The translations under genes and the position numbers were made by a program. The notes beneath the pieces are model-generated. The model was not told the origin of the DNA. It ran no database searches and was given only the letters and a program-made list of their open reading frames with translations. From Campylorhamphus procurvoides (Eukaryota; Chordata; Aves; Passeriformes; Dendrocolaptidae), in assembly GCA_013396655.1 (NCBI GenBank), contig WBMV01001906.1, positions 1,332,166 through 1,396,165 on the forward strand: DNA of 64,000 bases, given 5' to 3'. This document shows, piece by piece, positions 1 through 11,400 of the stretch; the stretch's first letter is position 1; each line of letters starts with the position of its first letter.

Positions 1-1816
1 AGAATTTCCTGAACTCTCTCAAGGTTACTGTCAAATTAATTTCTGTATTGATGAGTTCTCTTACCTTTCCCAAGTGAGTGGTAATAGAGGGGTATGTGTG
101 TGTGGCAGAGGGTCATTATGGTGAGTTAGTGCGTTTCTTTGGTGACCCTGATATGACAGAGCTGCATAAAGCCAAAGCAAGAAGTGTGATAAGTCCCTGC
201 CAGAGAACCAAAGGGCTGTGAGTGCCTGGACTGGGGCTCCTCTCCAGTCTGCAGCTATCCTGATTACAATCTGTGCATCTCCAGGCACTTTTCCTCCTTT
301 TAAGGCTGAGGTGGTCTGGAGTGGTGCATGCCTCGCCCCTTGGTGTAGTCCAGAGCCCCTGTGGGATCTCTCTCCTGTGCAAGGGAGGTTATTCCTTGTC
401 ACTGGAGCAGCTTTCAGCCTTCCCTTCCTCTCAGTCTATATTCCTGCTACATCTCCACATGTCCTCCCATCCTTTGATACTCCCAGAGCTTCTGCACCAT
501 TTCAGCATTCCTTCTGCAGCTCAGGCTTGTGCTTCTGAGTTGGGACCTGAAGGAGATGATTTGGCTTTTCAGTTAACCCTTTAGGAGCTGCTTCCAGTCA
601 GGCCATGCCCTTCCCATTGTGTATCCTATGGCTGTTCTGGAAACTTTTGTCATCAAGATAAGGTTTAACGATAAGGTATTAAGCACATTTGTGCCATGAG
701 CACCGGGCCAAGAGAATTTTAGTTAAAATATATGACATCCTTTCTTGCCTAGTCTTTTTCAGTGGCGGGAAATACACGCAGTTTCCACACAGGAAAGCAA
801 AGGTGATTTTTGGATATTTCAGCTTTTGTTATACACTTGAAAGACCCATGGTTAAGTATTGCCCAGTGATAAGTAATTCCTAGCAGTGGATCTGATGGGG
901 GAGTGCAGAGGTAGGACTTAGAGGAAACCAAGTCTCTTTTCCTGGTCTGGAAAAGAGAGTGGGTAGTTGGCATTAAAAATGGGATAGAGGAATAAGAGAC
1001 TTCCAAACTCATCAGGAACCCTGACATGCTTGTAACAGGCAGGGAAACTGCTGCTTTGCACAGGGCCATGCCAGCCTCTGCTGAGCTCCAGAACTCCTGG
1101 GAGAAGCATTCTTCATAAGGCAGCTCCATTTAGGCACTGACTTCTGGCACCACAGGGTACAGACATTTATCTGCTCCCTACAAGTCAGCATCTCCCAGGT
1201 CTTGATGGGGTTGGAGAGAGCTGTTTTGGGCCATGAAGCAGATACCCTGTGCTCTCTCAGGCAGGAGGCTTCTGAGCCACAGAGCCTGAGCAGAAAGGTA
1301 AAGCCTAGCAGAGCATAATGCTCACAGCCCAGTACTGATGTTTAATCCATGTTACACTTTTTATAGGAGAAACTCTGAGGAGGAATAGACTGGAGTGGGA
1401 CAGAGAGATTCAGCTGTGGAAAAATGAATTATTTTAATTTTATCTTTAATTACCTGGAAAAAAAAGTGTAGCCACAGGACATGCAGATGTGTGGGAACAA
1501 GAGAAGTTCTGCTTAGTGAGAGATAAGGTAATGATATATTTGGGGCAGAACTGACCAAAAATGAATGACTTATGCATGCGTCACCGTTAATGCTGAATTG
1601 ACCCGACGTGAAGACTGTTTGGGTAATGACAATCAGGTGATTGGGATTTTCTTCGGGCTCCCACCTGAACTTCATCTGCTGATTTGGAAAACTTGCTAAG
1701 GAAGTGCTGATTTCATTGGATGTGTGGCCTGGTGTTCTGTTGACCATTCAGGTGCTGGATGTTTTGATGGTGCTTAAGTGCTCTCTTCTGTATTTAAAAG
1801 GATCTTCTTTCTCAAG
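1..1816. other. Non-coding stretch, nothing recognisable
   Basis: I see no repeat family, RNA gene or exon with convincing coding character here. The open frames are short, overlap each other on both strands and match no family I recognise. A donor-like site on the minus strand near 57-64 (AAAG followed by GTAAGAG) has no convincing acceptor partner. Confidence 0.6.
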
Positions 1817-1903
1817 ATGCAGCCATTCATTGAAAAAGTATCCGTGGGAAATAGCCATTGCCTGATGCGGGTGGATACAGCATTACTGCCAAAACAATTA
1901 CAG
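1817..1903 (+). other. Exon-like segment 1 (hypothetical, unrecognised)
   Basis: A possible coding exon of 87 nt (29 codons, phase 0 at both ends). It is preceded by a short pyrimidine run ending in CAAG and followed by a good donor, CAG|GTAAAG. It opens with ATG at 1817 with A at position -3, so it could be either an internal exon or a first coding exon. The frame is open throughout, starting MQPFIEKVSV. It joins in frame to the segment at 2168-2212. I do not recognise the peptide and can name no family or function. Short open segments between AG and GT are common in vertebrate DNA, so this is weak alone; the interest is the run of three compatible segments. The acceptor (AAG) is weaker than a typical CAG or TAG. 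Confidence 0.2.
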
Positions 1904-2167
1904 GTAAAGAACAGTAGCTGGATATGCTTTGTTTGAATCCTCAATTTGACTTGTTTGAACAAACGGGGTCAATTTTTGTTCAGAGGAAAAATAATTAAAA
2001 TCTTTCTTAGTGAGTGTTTTTCAGACAGTAATAGCGTCACAGTATCAATAAAGTTAATAAGGGTGTTACAGTGCTGAGATCAGAAATTGGCAACTGTGGT
2101 TTTAGATAAACTGTGCTAATCTCACAGGCTTTTTTTCCTCATTTGTTTTTATCTTCTTTTTATTTAG

Positions 2168-2212
2168 TGTGAAGATCAAATCCTCACCTCAGTCCATGTA
2201 GAAATAGGGCAG
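2168..2212 (+). other. Exon-like segment 2 (hypothetical, 45 nt)
   Basis: A 45-nt segment with near-ideal splice signals. Upstream is a long T-rich pyrimidine tract ending in TTTATTTAG; downstream is GGGCAG|GTAAGATA. Only one of the three frames is open, and it is phase 0 (peptide CEDQILTSVHVEIGQ), the frame needed to continue from the segment ending at 1903. The implied intron is 264 bp, plausible for a bird. No family is recognised. It may equally be a cryptic exon or a non-coding RNA exon. Confidence 0.22.
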
Positions 2213-3051
2213 GTAAGATAATTTCTTTTTGTTGCTTATTTGGGTTTTTTTGTTTTTCTCCAGGAAATGAAAATTTTCTCTTATGCTTCATATTGAAAGT
2301 ACAAAAAGAAGTTGATACATGTGATGTCAGTAATTTTCTTTATTGGAAATGTCACACAGCCTTACTATTAATAATTTTTTTTGTGATTATGCATGATTTC
2401 TTCAAAAATGTAGAAATAACATGCTGGAAAAGGAAAGGTTGAGGTGGTTCCATGTAATTTTGGTCTTGGAAATCATGAAACATAACTGATATTTCTATCA
2501 CTCCTCTAGAGGTGTGTCCAATTATCTGGGTCTGAAAGAGCATGAGAGGCAGGATACATGTGGTGGCAGGCTTACTTTCCCGGAGAATGGGTTAGTCTTG
2601 CACAATTATTTCTGAGAAGTGGACTAACTTTGTAGTTTCTGTTCTTATTTTACTTTTAATTCTGAAAGATTTCAGCGGTATCTGATGCTCTGAAGTTTTC
2701 TGTTCAATAACTGTTCTGTATGGGAGAATCAAATGAGTATAAGAAGCTAAAAACAAATCAGTTTATAGTACAATTTATTGGATACAGTAGCCTGGCAAAA
2801 CTGAGTGTGAAGAGGTATTGGCCTTCTCAGATGTTGGTAGCCTGAAGGATAAACATTGTTCCGCTGTGGCCATTGGTGTTTGCCATCCAAGTCAGCGCTG
2901 GTTTGTTAAACTGAGGTGGTGCTACCTTTGCCTTTATCTAGGAACAAAGTAGCCCTGGACCTCCCGAAGTAGCTTTTGTGCTTCGAGAGTGGTCTGTGTG
3001 TTGTTTTGATCTCAACACCTCTTTAGGCACATTGCTTTTCTTTAATGGCAG
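2213..3051. other. Possible intron, otherwise empty
   Basis: If the exon-like segments are real this is an intron, starting GTAAGATA and ending CTTTAATGGCAG. It contains T-rich runs near 2220-2260 and no repeat that I recognise. A short minus-strand frame at 2352-2543 shows no coding signs. Confidence 0.4.
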
Positions 3052-3333
3052 ATGTACAATTCTGCTGGGCGAATTTGGGTTGTTTTCAAGACACTGGGAG
3101 TGTGTCCAGGAATGCTCTGCGCTCTCAAGATAAAGCTGATATCCCCTTGCCAAGAAGGAAACACTGCAAAGGGAGGAGAGAGGTCAGGAAGGGAGAGCTC
3201 CCCAGCTCTCTTTGTGAGGGGACTAGTCACGGAGAGGCTGGCAGAACTGAGCAGGGAAGGTGAGAGAAAGATGAAGGAAAGCAATGTTTTCAAAGGGCAA
3301 GTACTTACAGAGATTAAATGTTACAGAGCTTGA
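3052..3333 (+). other. Exon-like segment 3 with open frame to a stop (hypothetical)
   Basis: An open segment directly preceded by an acceptor-like site (ATTGCTTTTCTTTAATGGCAG, AG at 3050-3051). It is open in phase 0 for 93 codons from ATG at 3052 to a TGA at 3331-3333. A donor-like GAAG|GTGAGA lies inside at 3260, so the segment could end there (208 nt) or run on as a terminal exon. A variant poly(A) signal, ATTAAA, lies at 3403-3408, about 70 bp after the stop. Joined to the two upstream segments it would give a frame of 137 codons. Most of it (3090-3256) is a copy of a repeat that recurs at 5387-5496, so this may be an exonised repeat or only coincidence. Nothing in the peptide is recognisable. 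Confidence 0.2.
3090..3256 (+). repeat. Unclassified repeat, copy A
   Basis: Two blocks of this stretch recur in the same order and strand about 2.3 kb downstream. Block 1 (3090-3114) differs from 5388-5412 at 1 of 25 positions. Block 2 (3168-3256) matches 5416-5496 with several substitutions and small indels and holds the shared words GAGAGCTCCCC and GGGGACTAGTCA. Copy A carries about 53 extra bases (3115-3167) between the blocks. I do not recognise the family. It could be a pair of decayed LTR pieces, a local duplication or another interspersed repeat. I see no convincing TG...CA ends or target duplications. Confidence 0.6.
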
Positions 3334-3849
3334 TTGCAGCTGGTAAACAGGAAAATGCCAGGGTGATATTTCTGATGCGAATGTCTCTGCAGATTAACAG
3401 TAATTAAAGCTGGTCATAGTCTGCTTGGGACTTTCCCACAGTGTCCACATACTTAGCCATTAATGTTAAGAATTTGCATTGAGGAAGAAGACAATGGTGT
3501 CTGAAAGATGCTCTTTTTACGCAGGATGGCTTGTGCTTAGGAATATAGAATTCATATAGCTACATGCTTGTCATGTGTGTGTAGAATTGTGACCAGCATT
3601 GTGCTCACTGAGCAGAGGACGGATCAGTTAATCTCCTTGACCTGGGCCCTGATGTGATCACGACTGAGTGGGATCTACATTCGCTCCCCTGCAGAGTATG
3701 AGAAAATCAGACTCTGCCACCCTGAGCACAGCTCCCTGTCTTATACACAACAAGCAATCACTAGGCAATTGCGTCAAAGACTAATTCTAGGGACAAGGAT
3801 TGTAGTTGAAACCACTGCAGTAGCGTGGTATTGAATATGTATATATTCT

Positions 3850-3864
3850 AGCGCCATCTAGCAG
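3850..3864 (-). promoter_or_regulatory. CTCF-like motif (weak candidate)
   Basis: AGCGCCATCTAGCAG reads on the minus strand as CTGCTAGATGGCGCT. This matches the AG.TGGCGC core of the vertebrate CTCF motif but deviates in the usual CCA start. Seen by eye; occupancy is unknown. Confidence 0.2.
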
Positions 3865-4763
3865 TTTTCTAAGGTAATATCTATAATAATAAAGCATAGT
3901 AAAACAGTGATTGATTGTAGAGCATATCTACTTTAGAAAGAAAACCCCACTGAGTTATCTTTACTGACAAATCTTATGTACAAATGTAATCTTACTGTTA
4001 GACTGGGGCTGTTGGATCCCATTTATTTCCCATTCCTGCCAGTACAGGTGGCATTTGGAGTCAAGCAGTTACAATTCGCATATGCAGTTCTACTGCTACG
4101 CAAGGTCATACCACCAAAGCGTTTGTACTTCTCAGGGTATCTCTTTGGCCACTTCACTGTCTTTCACAGGATGGCTGTGAACACATCAACCAAGAGAAAG
4201 GTGCTGTGCTGAGCCATAACAGTGTGAAACTGGAGTTTCAGTGACTGGGTCCCTTCAGGACATGCAGTGGAGTCTTCCTGAAACCCTGTACCTCTAGTAA
4301 AGCTGCTATGAGAGATGCAGGTTGATGACACACGTGGTCTAATAGGTAGCTATCTGCTTCTTCCCCCTTTCCTCAGCTGATGTCCTGTCCTACACGTGCA
4401 GTGGTGCTTGGTTCTGAGAGCTAAAGTGGCAGGAAACCAACCTCACAGCAAGCAGTTTTCCCCATGAGGAATGTCAGTGTGCTCAGCAGACACGCTCAGT
4501 GTATCAAATCCATTAGAGTGTAATTATTTGGTGGTGGGGAGGAACATCAGTGGATTGAATTTAGGCGGTTTGGAATCAAAAAATAAGAAATGCACAAATC
4601 ATTGCACAAGACATGAGATGTGAAATGAGACCTGTGACAAATCAAAGTGTGATTTTTAATTTCTTTTACTGAGCATTTAATACTCCTGGGATCCACCCTG
4701 TTCTCAGTGAATGTAATAAAGTCAAGCAAAGGGCAGAGAGATAACTTAGCAGTTGCTGGTATA

Positions 4764-4817
4764 AAAGGTTAGGATATAAATATCATAAAAAAAGGTTAGG
4801 ATATAAATATTATAAAT
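4764..4817 (+). repeat. Two-copy tandem repeat, 27-bp unit
   Basis: Two adjacent units of 27 bp, both containing AAAGGTTAGGATATAAATAT. They differ mainly by C or T just after that word, and slightly at the end. The high identity suggests a recent slippage duplication. Confidence 0.85.
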
Positions 4818-4904
4818 ATTAGGTTGCAAGACAAGTCTCTGTGGAGTATAAAGGTATAGCTGCCTTTTCCTTGGAAGCAAGAGATAAACCTAATCAAAGA
4901 TACA

Positions 4905-5065
4905 GACAAAAAATCCCAGGATCAGATTTAAAAAAAAAGAAGCCCAAAACATTATTTTGTCATAACTAATAAACTAAATTCCTATTAGCTTAAAACAAGA
5001 GACCCAAAGCCAAAAAAAAACCACCCCAAAATAACAAATCACTAAAACAATGAAACAAAGCCCAA
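4905..5065 (+). repeat. A-rich low-complexity tract
   Basis: A-rich sequence with scattered CCC and GCCC, including runs of nine or more A near 4929 and 5013. It has no clean repeat unit. Confidence 0.7.
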
Positions 5066-5386
5066 AGAGGCAAATTTTGGGATCTCTGTAAATCACAGTT
5101 TCTTCAACTTATTTCCAAATAGACAATTCAGGATCTCAGCAGTTGTCCTCCTGATGAGCCCTTAAATCACTAAGCCCTTATCAGCACAGAGTAGAACAAC
5201 TCTTCTTCCAGCAGATTTATGCTGCCATTTCATTTGAATACAGCAAAATCCATTAGCACAGTGTCACTGCCCCCAGAACGGGTGTAGTGCTTGTACATTG
5301 TCCCTCTGTGTTTTGTGGGAAAGCTTTGCTCTGGGGCAGCTCTCCATACACTGAACTGAATTGTTTCACAGTCATTGTCATTTCAC

Positions 5387-5496
5387 AGACACTAGGAGTG
5401 TGTCCAGGAATGCCACAGGAGGGAGAGGGGTTAGGAAGGAGAGCTCCCCTGCTCTCTTTTTGGGGGACTAGTCAGGGAGAGTGCCAGGGCTCAGCA
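5387..5496 (+). repeat. Unclassified repeat, copy B
   Basis: Second copy of the unit at 3090-3256, lacking the 53-bp middle part of copy A. An acceptor-like TCATTTCACAG lies just upstream of the shared start. In both copies the same frame of block 1 reads TLGVCPGM and the single base change is synonymous, but the frames diverge after this, so I do not take it as evidence of coding. Confidence 0.6.
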
Positions 5497-8400
5497 CTCT
5501 GCTTTTGGTGGTCTTGTCTGTCATGCTGCCCTCATTCTTATGGACTGATCCAAGAAACACGTGATACAGCTACTGTGCTCTGGTTTGGGTTGTCTGATGG
5601 CCATTCAGCATGAGAGGGGTTTTGGTTTTGAAGGAAGCTGTTAGTTCAGGTGTTTTTCTGTATTCTTCCAGAAGGAAGGGACCTTCTCCCATTAAACCTG
5701 ATTGTGCAACTCTCTGTGTCCCTGTAGTCCCTACAGCTATCCAAGAGTTGCCTTTCCTAACACATTGTCTCTCACAAAGCAGCATCTTATTAACAATAGG
5801 GAGTGAAAGTCAAAATCTTGAGCTTCAAAAACATAATCAGCTTCCAGACTCTCATGTCTAACCCAAGTGCAAAGATCTCCTTCCCTGCTACTGCGTCTTC
5901 CAAAATTGTTCAAATGCACTGGATGTTATTTGGCTGTTACTTTTCTAAGTGCAAATGAAAATGTGGCAGGCTTCCAATTCCTAAATTCAAATAGAGTGAA
6001 GGTGGTTTTTCTTTCCTGTGACATCTTACATGGGAAAATGAAAAACGTGTGTGTTAAAACTGAGCAGGTATTGGAAACAGATTATCTGAAGGTGTTTTGT
6101 CTTTGAGACTTCTCTGGTTTTGTCACACCTGTGGTTAAATTCTGACATCAGTTATAGTTAGTTGTTTGTACTGCACAGAATTTCAAGAGGAGGAAAATAC
6201 ATTTCTTTCCATGAATTGTGAAATTACATGATGATGCCTTTCTAGATATTCTTGACTGGAAAGGGAGTAGACTCAAAGATCCTCTGATATCCAGGAGAAC
6301 TGAAGTGGCTTGGACAGTAAACCTGCACACAAGGATCAGTTTTACCTGAGGTCTGCAAGCAGCTCTGAGCATTCCTCTGCTGCCTTAGTCTGAGGAATAC
6401 AAATACATTCTCTCTGGTGCATTCTGATTCATTGTACAAACCTGCAATGCTGTTTTGTTTTACCTCATGTCTTCTTTGTTGAGCTTTTGTGTGCAGGAGA
6501 CTCCTGTATCTATCTTAGTCCAAGCTAAGGAATTACTTGACTTTTGGTCAGAAGGCACTGGGATTCACCTACAGAGGGAATTCTTGGAATACACTGAAAG
6601 AAAGGCTTCTGAGAGTGTCGAGAGACCCCCCTGGCAGGGCAGTGCAGGAAGACCTGTCTAAATGGATTGGCTGCAAAGGGAGCTGTTTCTTCAGCACTCC
6701 AGGTGGGTTGTTGTTATCTGGAGCAGGTAGTTGCCATTAAGCTGTTGACAGGTGAGCACCAGGCTCTAGCTGGAATTCTCTGTGGCTGCCAGTGCTGTCT
6801 GAGCTCTTACCTTATGTATCTGCCTTTCAGACTCTGCACTGGCATATGGTCCTTCCTCTCTGCCCTGAAAATTACCTCTGTTGCTGGAGCCATGAGGTGT
6901 TGGCAGGAGTCATGTAAACGATGTAAATGAGGTAAATGTCCCTTCGAGGTTTTCCACATGCCAACAAACTCTACAAACTTGATATTTCTCCCACTCCTCT
7001 AGCTCAGTTTTCTTGTTTTTACTGCCCAACTCCTGTAAAACATTCCTCTGGAGCTTCTACTGCCTTTCTAGATAAAGAAGAAAGCCTGAAACTAGACATA
7101 ACATCCTTTTGCTGTTGCTTAAGCTGCAGATCTCAAGTGTTCGTGTAGATAACCCATTTATCTCTAGTTGCACAAACAATGTACTGCTTTCTCAAATTTT
7201 ACTCCACAATTAAAAGGGAAATCAAAGAGTCAGAGAAAACTGAGGCTCAGAATAAAGAGGAACAGTAAGTGGAGTGAAAAATGAATCAATAAAATATGTT
7301 ATGACATGGAGTCTCACTATACAAGTGCTCACCTCCTTGTGATGATGTAAAACTGCTTTGTCAGCCTTCCTGGCTCTTTTTGCCCTCCATCATTTCTGGT
7401 TTAGTCGCTGCCTGGTTTTCCTTTGCTCTCCTCCAACTTTAACAGTCTCGAGGGTGAGTTAATAAAAAATCAGCTCAGTGAAGAGGAGTGGGAAAGCCAC
7501 TGACCTGCAGCACTGGAATAACTTTGATAGGCTGGAAATTGGCATCATTACCCTTGCATTAACCACTTAGATAGACAGACAATTACATGCAATAGGATGA
7601 TAAGTATGTAAATGAGAATAAAATTGTTCAAGCAATATCAGGAGAGATCAGAGATGTCAGTTAGTAAAGCAATGACTTCCTGTAAGAGCTTTCTTTTTTA
7701 GACAGCATGTTAACAAGGTAAGCTTCGGAAGCTTGGAGGGACAGAGAGAAAGAGGGAAGAGGAGATGGCAGGGAACAGGGCAGGCATTTTTCGATGCATA
7801 CAGAAAATTCATTCTTAAAATAAGCAAAGTGATGTGTGGCCTGAAGGTTTTGTAGGTTTATGAATGATGCTGTAGTAGCCTAGTGTCAGGCAGCGACTAG
7901 AAGGAGCCACCCTGAAAATTCCATGGCAGCTAACAGATGAGTGAGCTGATCCATTGCAATGAGTAGCATTTATTAATTGTCACTTTAAAATGAAAACAAA
8001 GTAGAAGTAATGTATTTAGTGTCTGATACATCTGGGCCACAGCTTGGGGTAAAACGCGTTCTTATCACCTACTGAGCAGAAGTGAAAAGGCTCATCAGTG
8101 CTGCGTTTTGAAGGCATTTAGATGAACAGTTGCTGCGAGACTGCACAGATGGTTTCTCAGTATCCGAGTGTTGCAGCTGCACCTTCAGCCGGTGCCTTCA
8201 GACTCTTGGGCTCCGGGGGAACCTGAGTGCTGCCAGTGCAGGGTGAGCACCACCCCAGCCAGGCATGGCTAAAAGCTTAGAAAGTCGTGCTGATCGGACA
8301 CACGGGCAGTGGGAAGATCCATTCAAGGATCACCATGTGCCACAGGACTGTCAGTGTCTCCCAGTAGGGTTTGGACAGACTGCTTTCTCTTTAATTAAAA

Positions 8401-11400
8401 AATTGATCCTTGCATTTAGGATTTTATTTTTTTTCGGGGTTCATGCTTCTCATTGAGTAAATACATTTTGAAGGTGTTTCAGATTTCTCTCCCTTATCTG
8501 GGGAAAAGAACAAAAATCAATTTGTCGAAGACTTTCTTCTCTGGCTGCTATTGTGCCCCAGAAAAAACCCAAACCTCATATCTCTTATCTGGACTAACTC
8601 TGAATTTTGATGTGTTGGCATGAATATTTTAGGTACTGATTTAAAAATCTAAGCAATAATCAAATGGAGACACAGACAATTTGTTCTGCGCATTTCTTGT
8701 TGCATCTTGAAGTAGATACTTTTATTTAATCTTTAACTGGAGTTATACTGCTTGGGAGAGATAACATGCACCATTGTTAAGCAGTTAAATGATTTAAAAC
8801 TAATGGCAAAATAAACAAAATCAACTAAAGACACAATTCCAATTCCATGCTATTACAATTGTTTAGAGAAGATTGGCATCTCTGAATACTCTTTGAACAG
8901 CTGTTCATCATGTACCAGCAAAGCAAAGCTGCTTAACCATGTCATAAAAATATAGAGGTAATTTCCGGACATTTGCAGATAAATGCATAATTTTAATGCT
9001 GGTCATTAAAGAATCAGTGTTGGAGGAGTAAATTTCTCCAACCTCTTGTTCCTGTGAAATTGTCCAGAATGGTGTTCCTGTTCAGATATTTTGCAAATAT
9101 TGATTTTTGATAGCAGTGTAATTGGGCGAGACCCTCTTTGTAAGTACTATTGTTGGCTCAGTTTCTGTGGTAATGGAGGGACAAATATCATCACCACTAC
9201 TGCGGAGAAGACAAGTGGATCCTTTAAATACTCTGTTAGTCTGCCATTGTCTGTTACTTGAGATCAAAGATTTGCCATGACTAATGGATATGCAATACAC
9301 AAACGTGGAGCTGGGCTTAAGCTCAGTAGAAAGAGAAAACAATATTTGATTTAACTTTTTTAATTTTTTTTCCTTTCCTTGTGTCACATTTGAAAGACTC
9401 TGTAATTGCTGTTTGGTTTTTTCCACTTTAAGTGCTTCCATTGTTTTCTCTTTCCTAGTTTTGTGGCTCTTGGGTCTCGTGGGCAAACAGAACCCATATC
9501 AGTCTATATCAGCCACTGACCTTGTGACCAGGAGACTACTGAAAAGGCTCTAAAGGAGAGCTCTCCACAAAAATGGCTTCAATAGGAGGGAGAAATAGCA
9601 TAACTTTGTGAAGGGCAGTTATGTCTCACAGATTTATCATACCTTTTTTTTGAGTAGCTGAACAGCTATGGGATAAGGGCAATCCCAATGATGCTGATTA
9701 CCTTAATACTGAAGAGGTGCTTGACAATTAACCTTTACTAAAGGGGCTTCAAGAATGAACGTGCCCATTCAGTTGCCATTGGCTGCATAGCTTTGTCATT
9801 GCATGGGAAAAATTAGGCAACAGTGTAGCAATGGATGATCAGTTTTCAAAACTTGAGAAGTATTTGTGGTGTTTGAGAGAAACTTGCATTTGAGTCAGTG
9901 CTGATCAACATATAATCTTCAAAATGACTGTGGTCAAAATTTTGGAAATGGAGTGAATAGACAGGTGACAGGTTATTGACTGTCATAAGTGTGTCAAGAT
10001 ATTAATGACAGAGGCCAGCTTCAAATAAATGCAGAGAAATCTATGAGCTGAATTCATTAAGTGAAAGAAATGGCAGATGAAACTGAATAGATAATGGAAA
10101 ATGAAAAAAAAAATCCTATCTGTACATATAAAATGATGGGTTCTGAGCTGTCTCTTTTGCTTAGGAATCAGATTTTAGCACCCTGATAGATGGTGTGGTG
10201 AAATTATTAGCTCAATTCTCAGTAGCCTCCTAAAAAGCAAATAATATGCTAGGCATATTGTGGAAGAAATAGAGTGAATCTAACCCATCCAGAATCCTGT
10301 GCCTATTCTGGGTTCTCTCTGCTCAGTAGTCTCCTGGGTATAACTGGGAAGGTATTAGCGAGGTCCCCAAACTTCTGTACAATCAATAGTACAGAAGGAG
10401 ATTGTTTAGGTTAGAAAAGAGGCATCTGAGGATATAGTGGAGAGTCAGAAATAGGGAAATGTTTGCTATTTTCTTTCCCCTCCTCCAACAGAAAATGAAG
10501 TGATATCAAATGAAATTAGCAGGGGGTCAGTTCAGCACTGATAAAAAATAGTAGTAGATAACACAGCTTGCAGAATCTTCAGCATGCTGAGAGATTCCAT
10601 GAGCTCAGAAAAGCAGTGGGACAATTCCTCTGAGGACTTGGAAATAGCAAGACATTGCTTCTGGCTTCAAAGATCTCCAAACTACAGTTTGCTGGAGATT
10701 GAAAGAGCACTTCAGGAAATAACACGCATTTGTGCTGCCCATGTAGCTCTTGTGTGACATACTCCACTGTCAGACAGTCTGGGCTGAGCTACTGGACATG
10801 GGAGGTCTTTGATCTGGGCTGTGGTTACAGCTGGATGTATGCAAAAAGGAAAATAAGCTTTCTACTGAGTTCTATTCTGTCCCTTCCCTTTGCAAAAAGT
10901 CCCCATATATCAAAGAATAAGAAAAAAAGTAAATCCTTGGCTCATATAAGGAGAACAGATTGTACAGCTTCATATGCCAATTCCTCTTTGGAGTGTTTCC
11001 AAACAGAGAACTACGTGAACAAAAGAAAAGGCTGACTCCAATGGTTTTTCTCCTTTAAAAATATATTTCTGAAAGCTTGCAAGCATTCCTGCTTTGCTGG
11101 CCAGACTCTCAAATGCTATCTTTAATGGATTGTGGATTAGTGTTTCATAAATTTAAGCTTAAAATTAAAACCTGGAAAGGTAATTTCTCCTCTTAACCCA
11201 CAAGGGAATGGTGTTTTGTTCAGACTGCTAGAGCAGTCTTTTTGTGAAAGCATAGCTAATCTGAAACACAATAAGCTGTATTATTTCCCATTCCCTCTGC
11301 TAACCATTTTGTTAGGATGTCCATCCTTTTACATTTTTAAGCACGCTAAGAAAAAAAAAATTAATTGGACAAGGGAGATCATTTGCCCAAATTGCTTCCC

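Larger units (their letters stand above)
3334..5386. other. Non-coding stretch between the two repeat copies
   Basis: No gene seen. It includes a CTCF-like motif at 3850-3864, a tandem duplication at 4764-4817 and an A-rich tract near 4905-5065. If the flanking copies were LTRs this would be the internal region, but I see no protein or primer-binding site to support that. Confidence 0.5.

Noticed and set aside
1261..1297. 37-nt segment between CTCTCTCAG and GTAAAG
   Set aside because: Too short to judge, only one frame is open, and it does not form a convincing chain with the 1817 segment.
7225..7280. Possible MIR-like snippet (GAAAACTGAGGCTCAGA)
   Set aside because: The match is only about 17 bp and the flanks do not follow the MIR layout.
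7404..8240. Exon-like segments at 7404-7450 and 8186-8239 with donor-like ends
   Set aside because: Acceptors are weak or the segments too short, their phases do not chain with other candidates, and such pseudo-exons are frequent.
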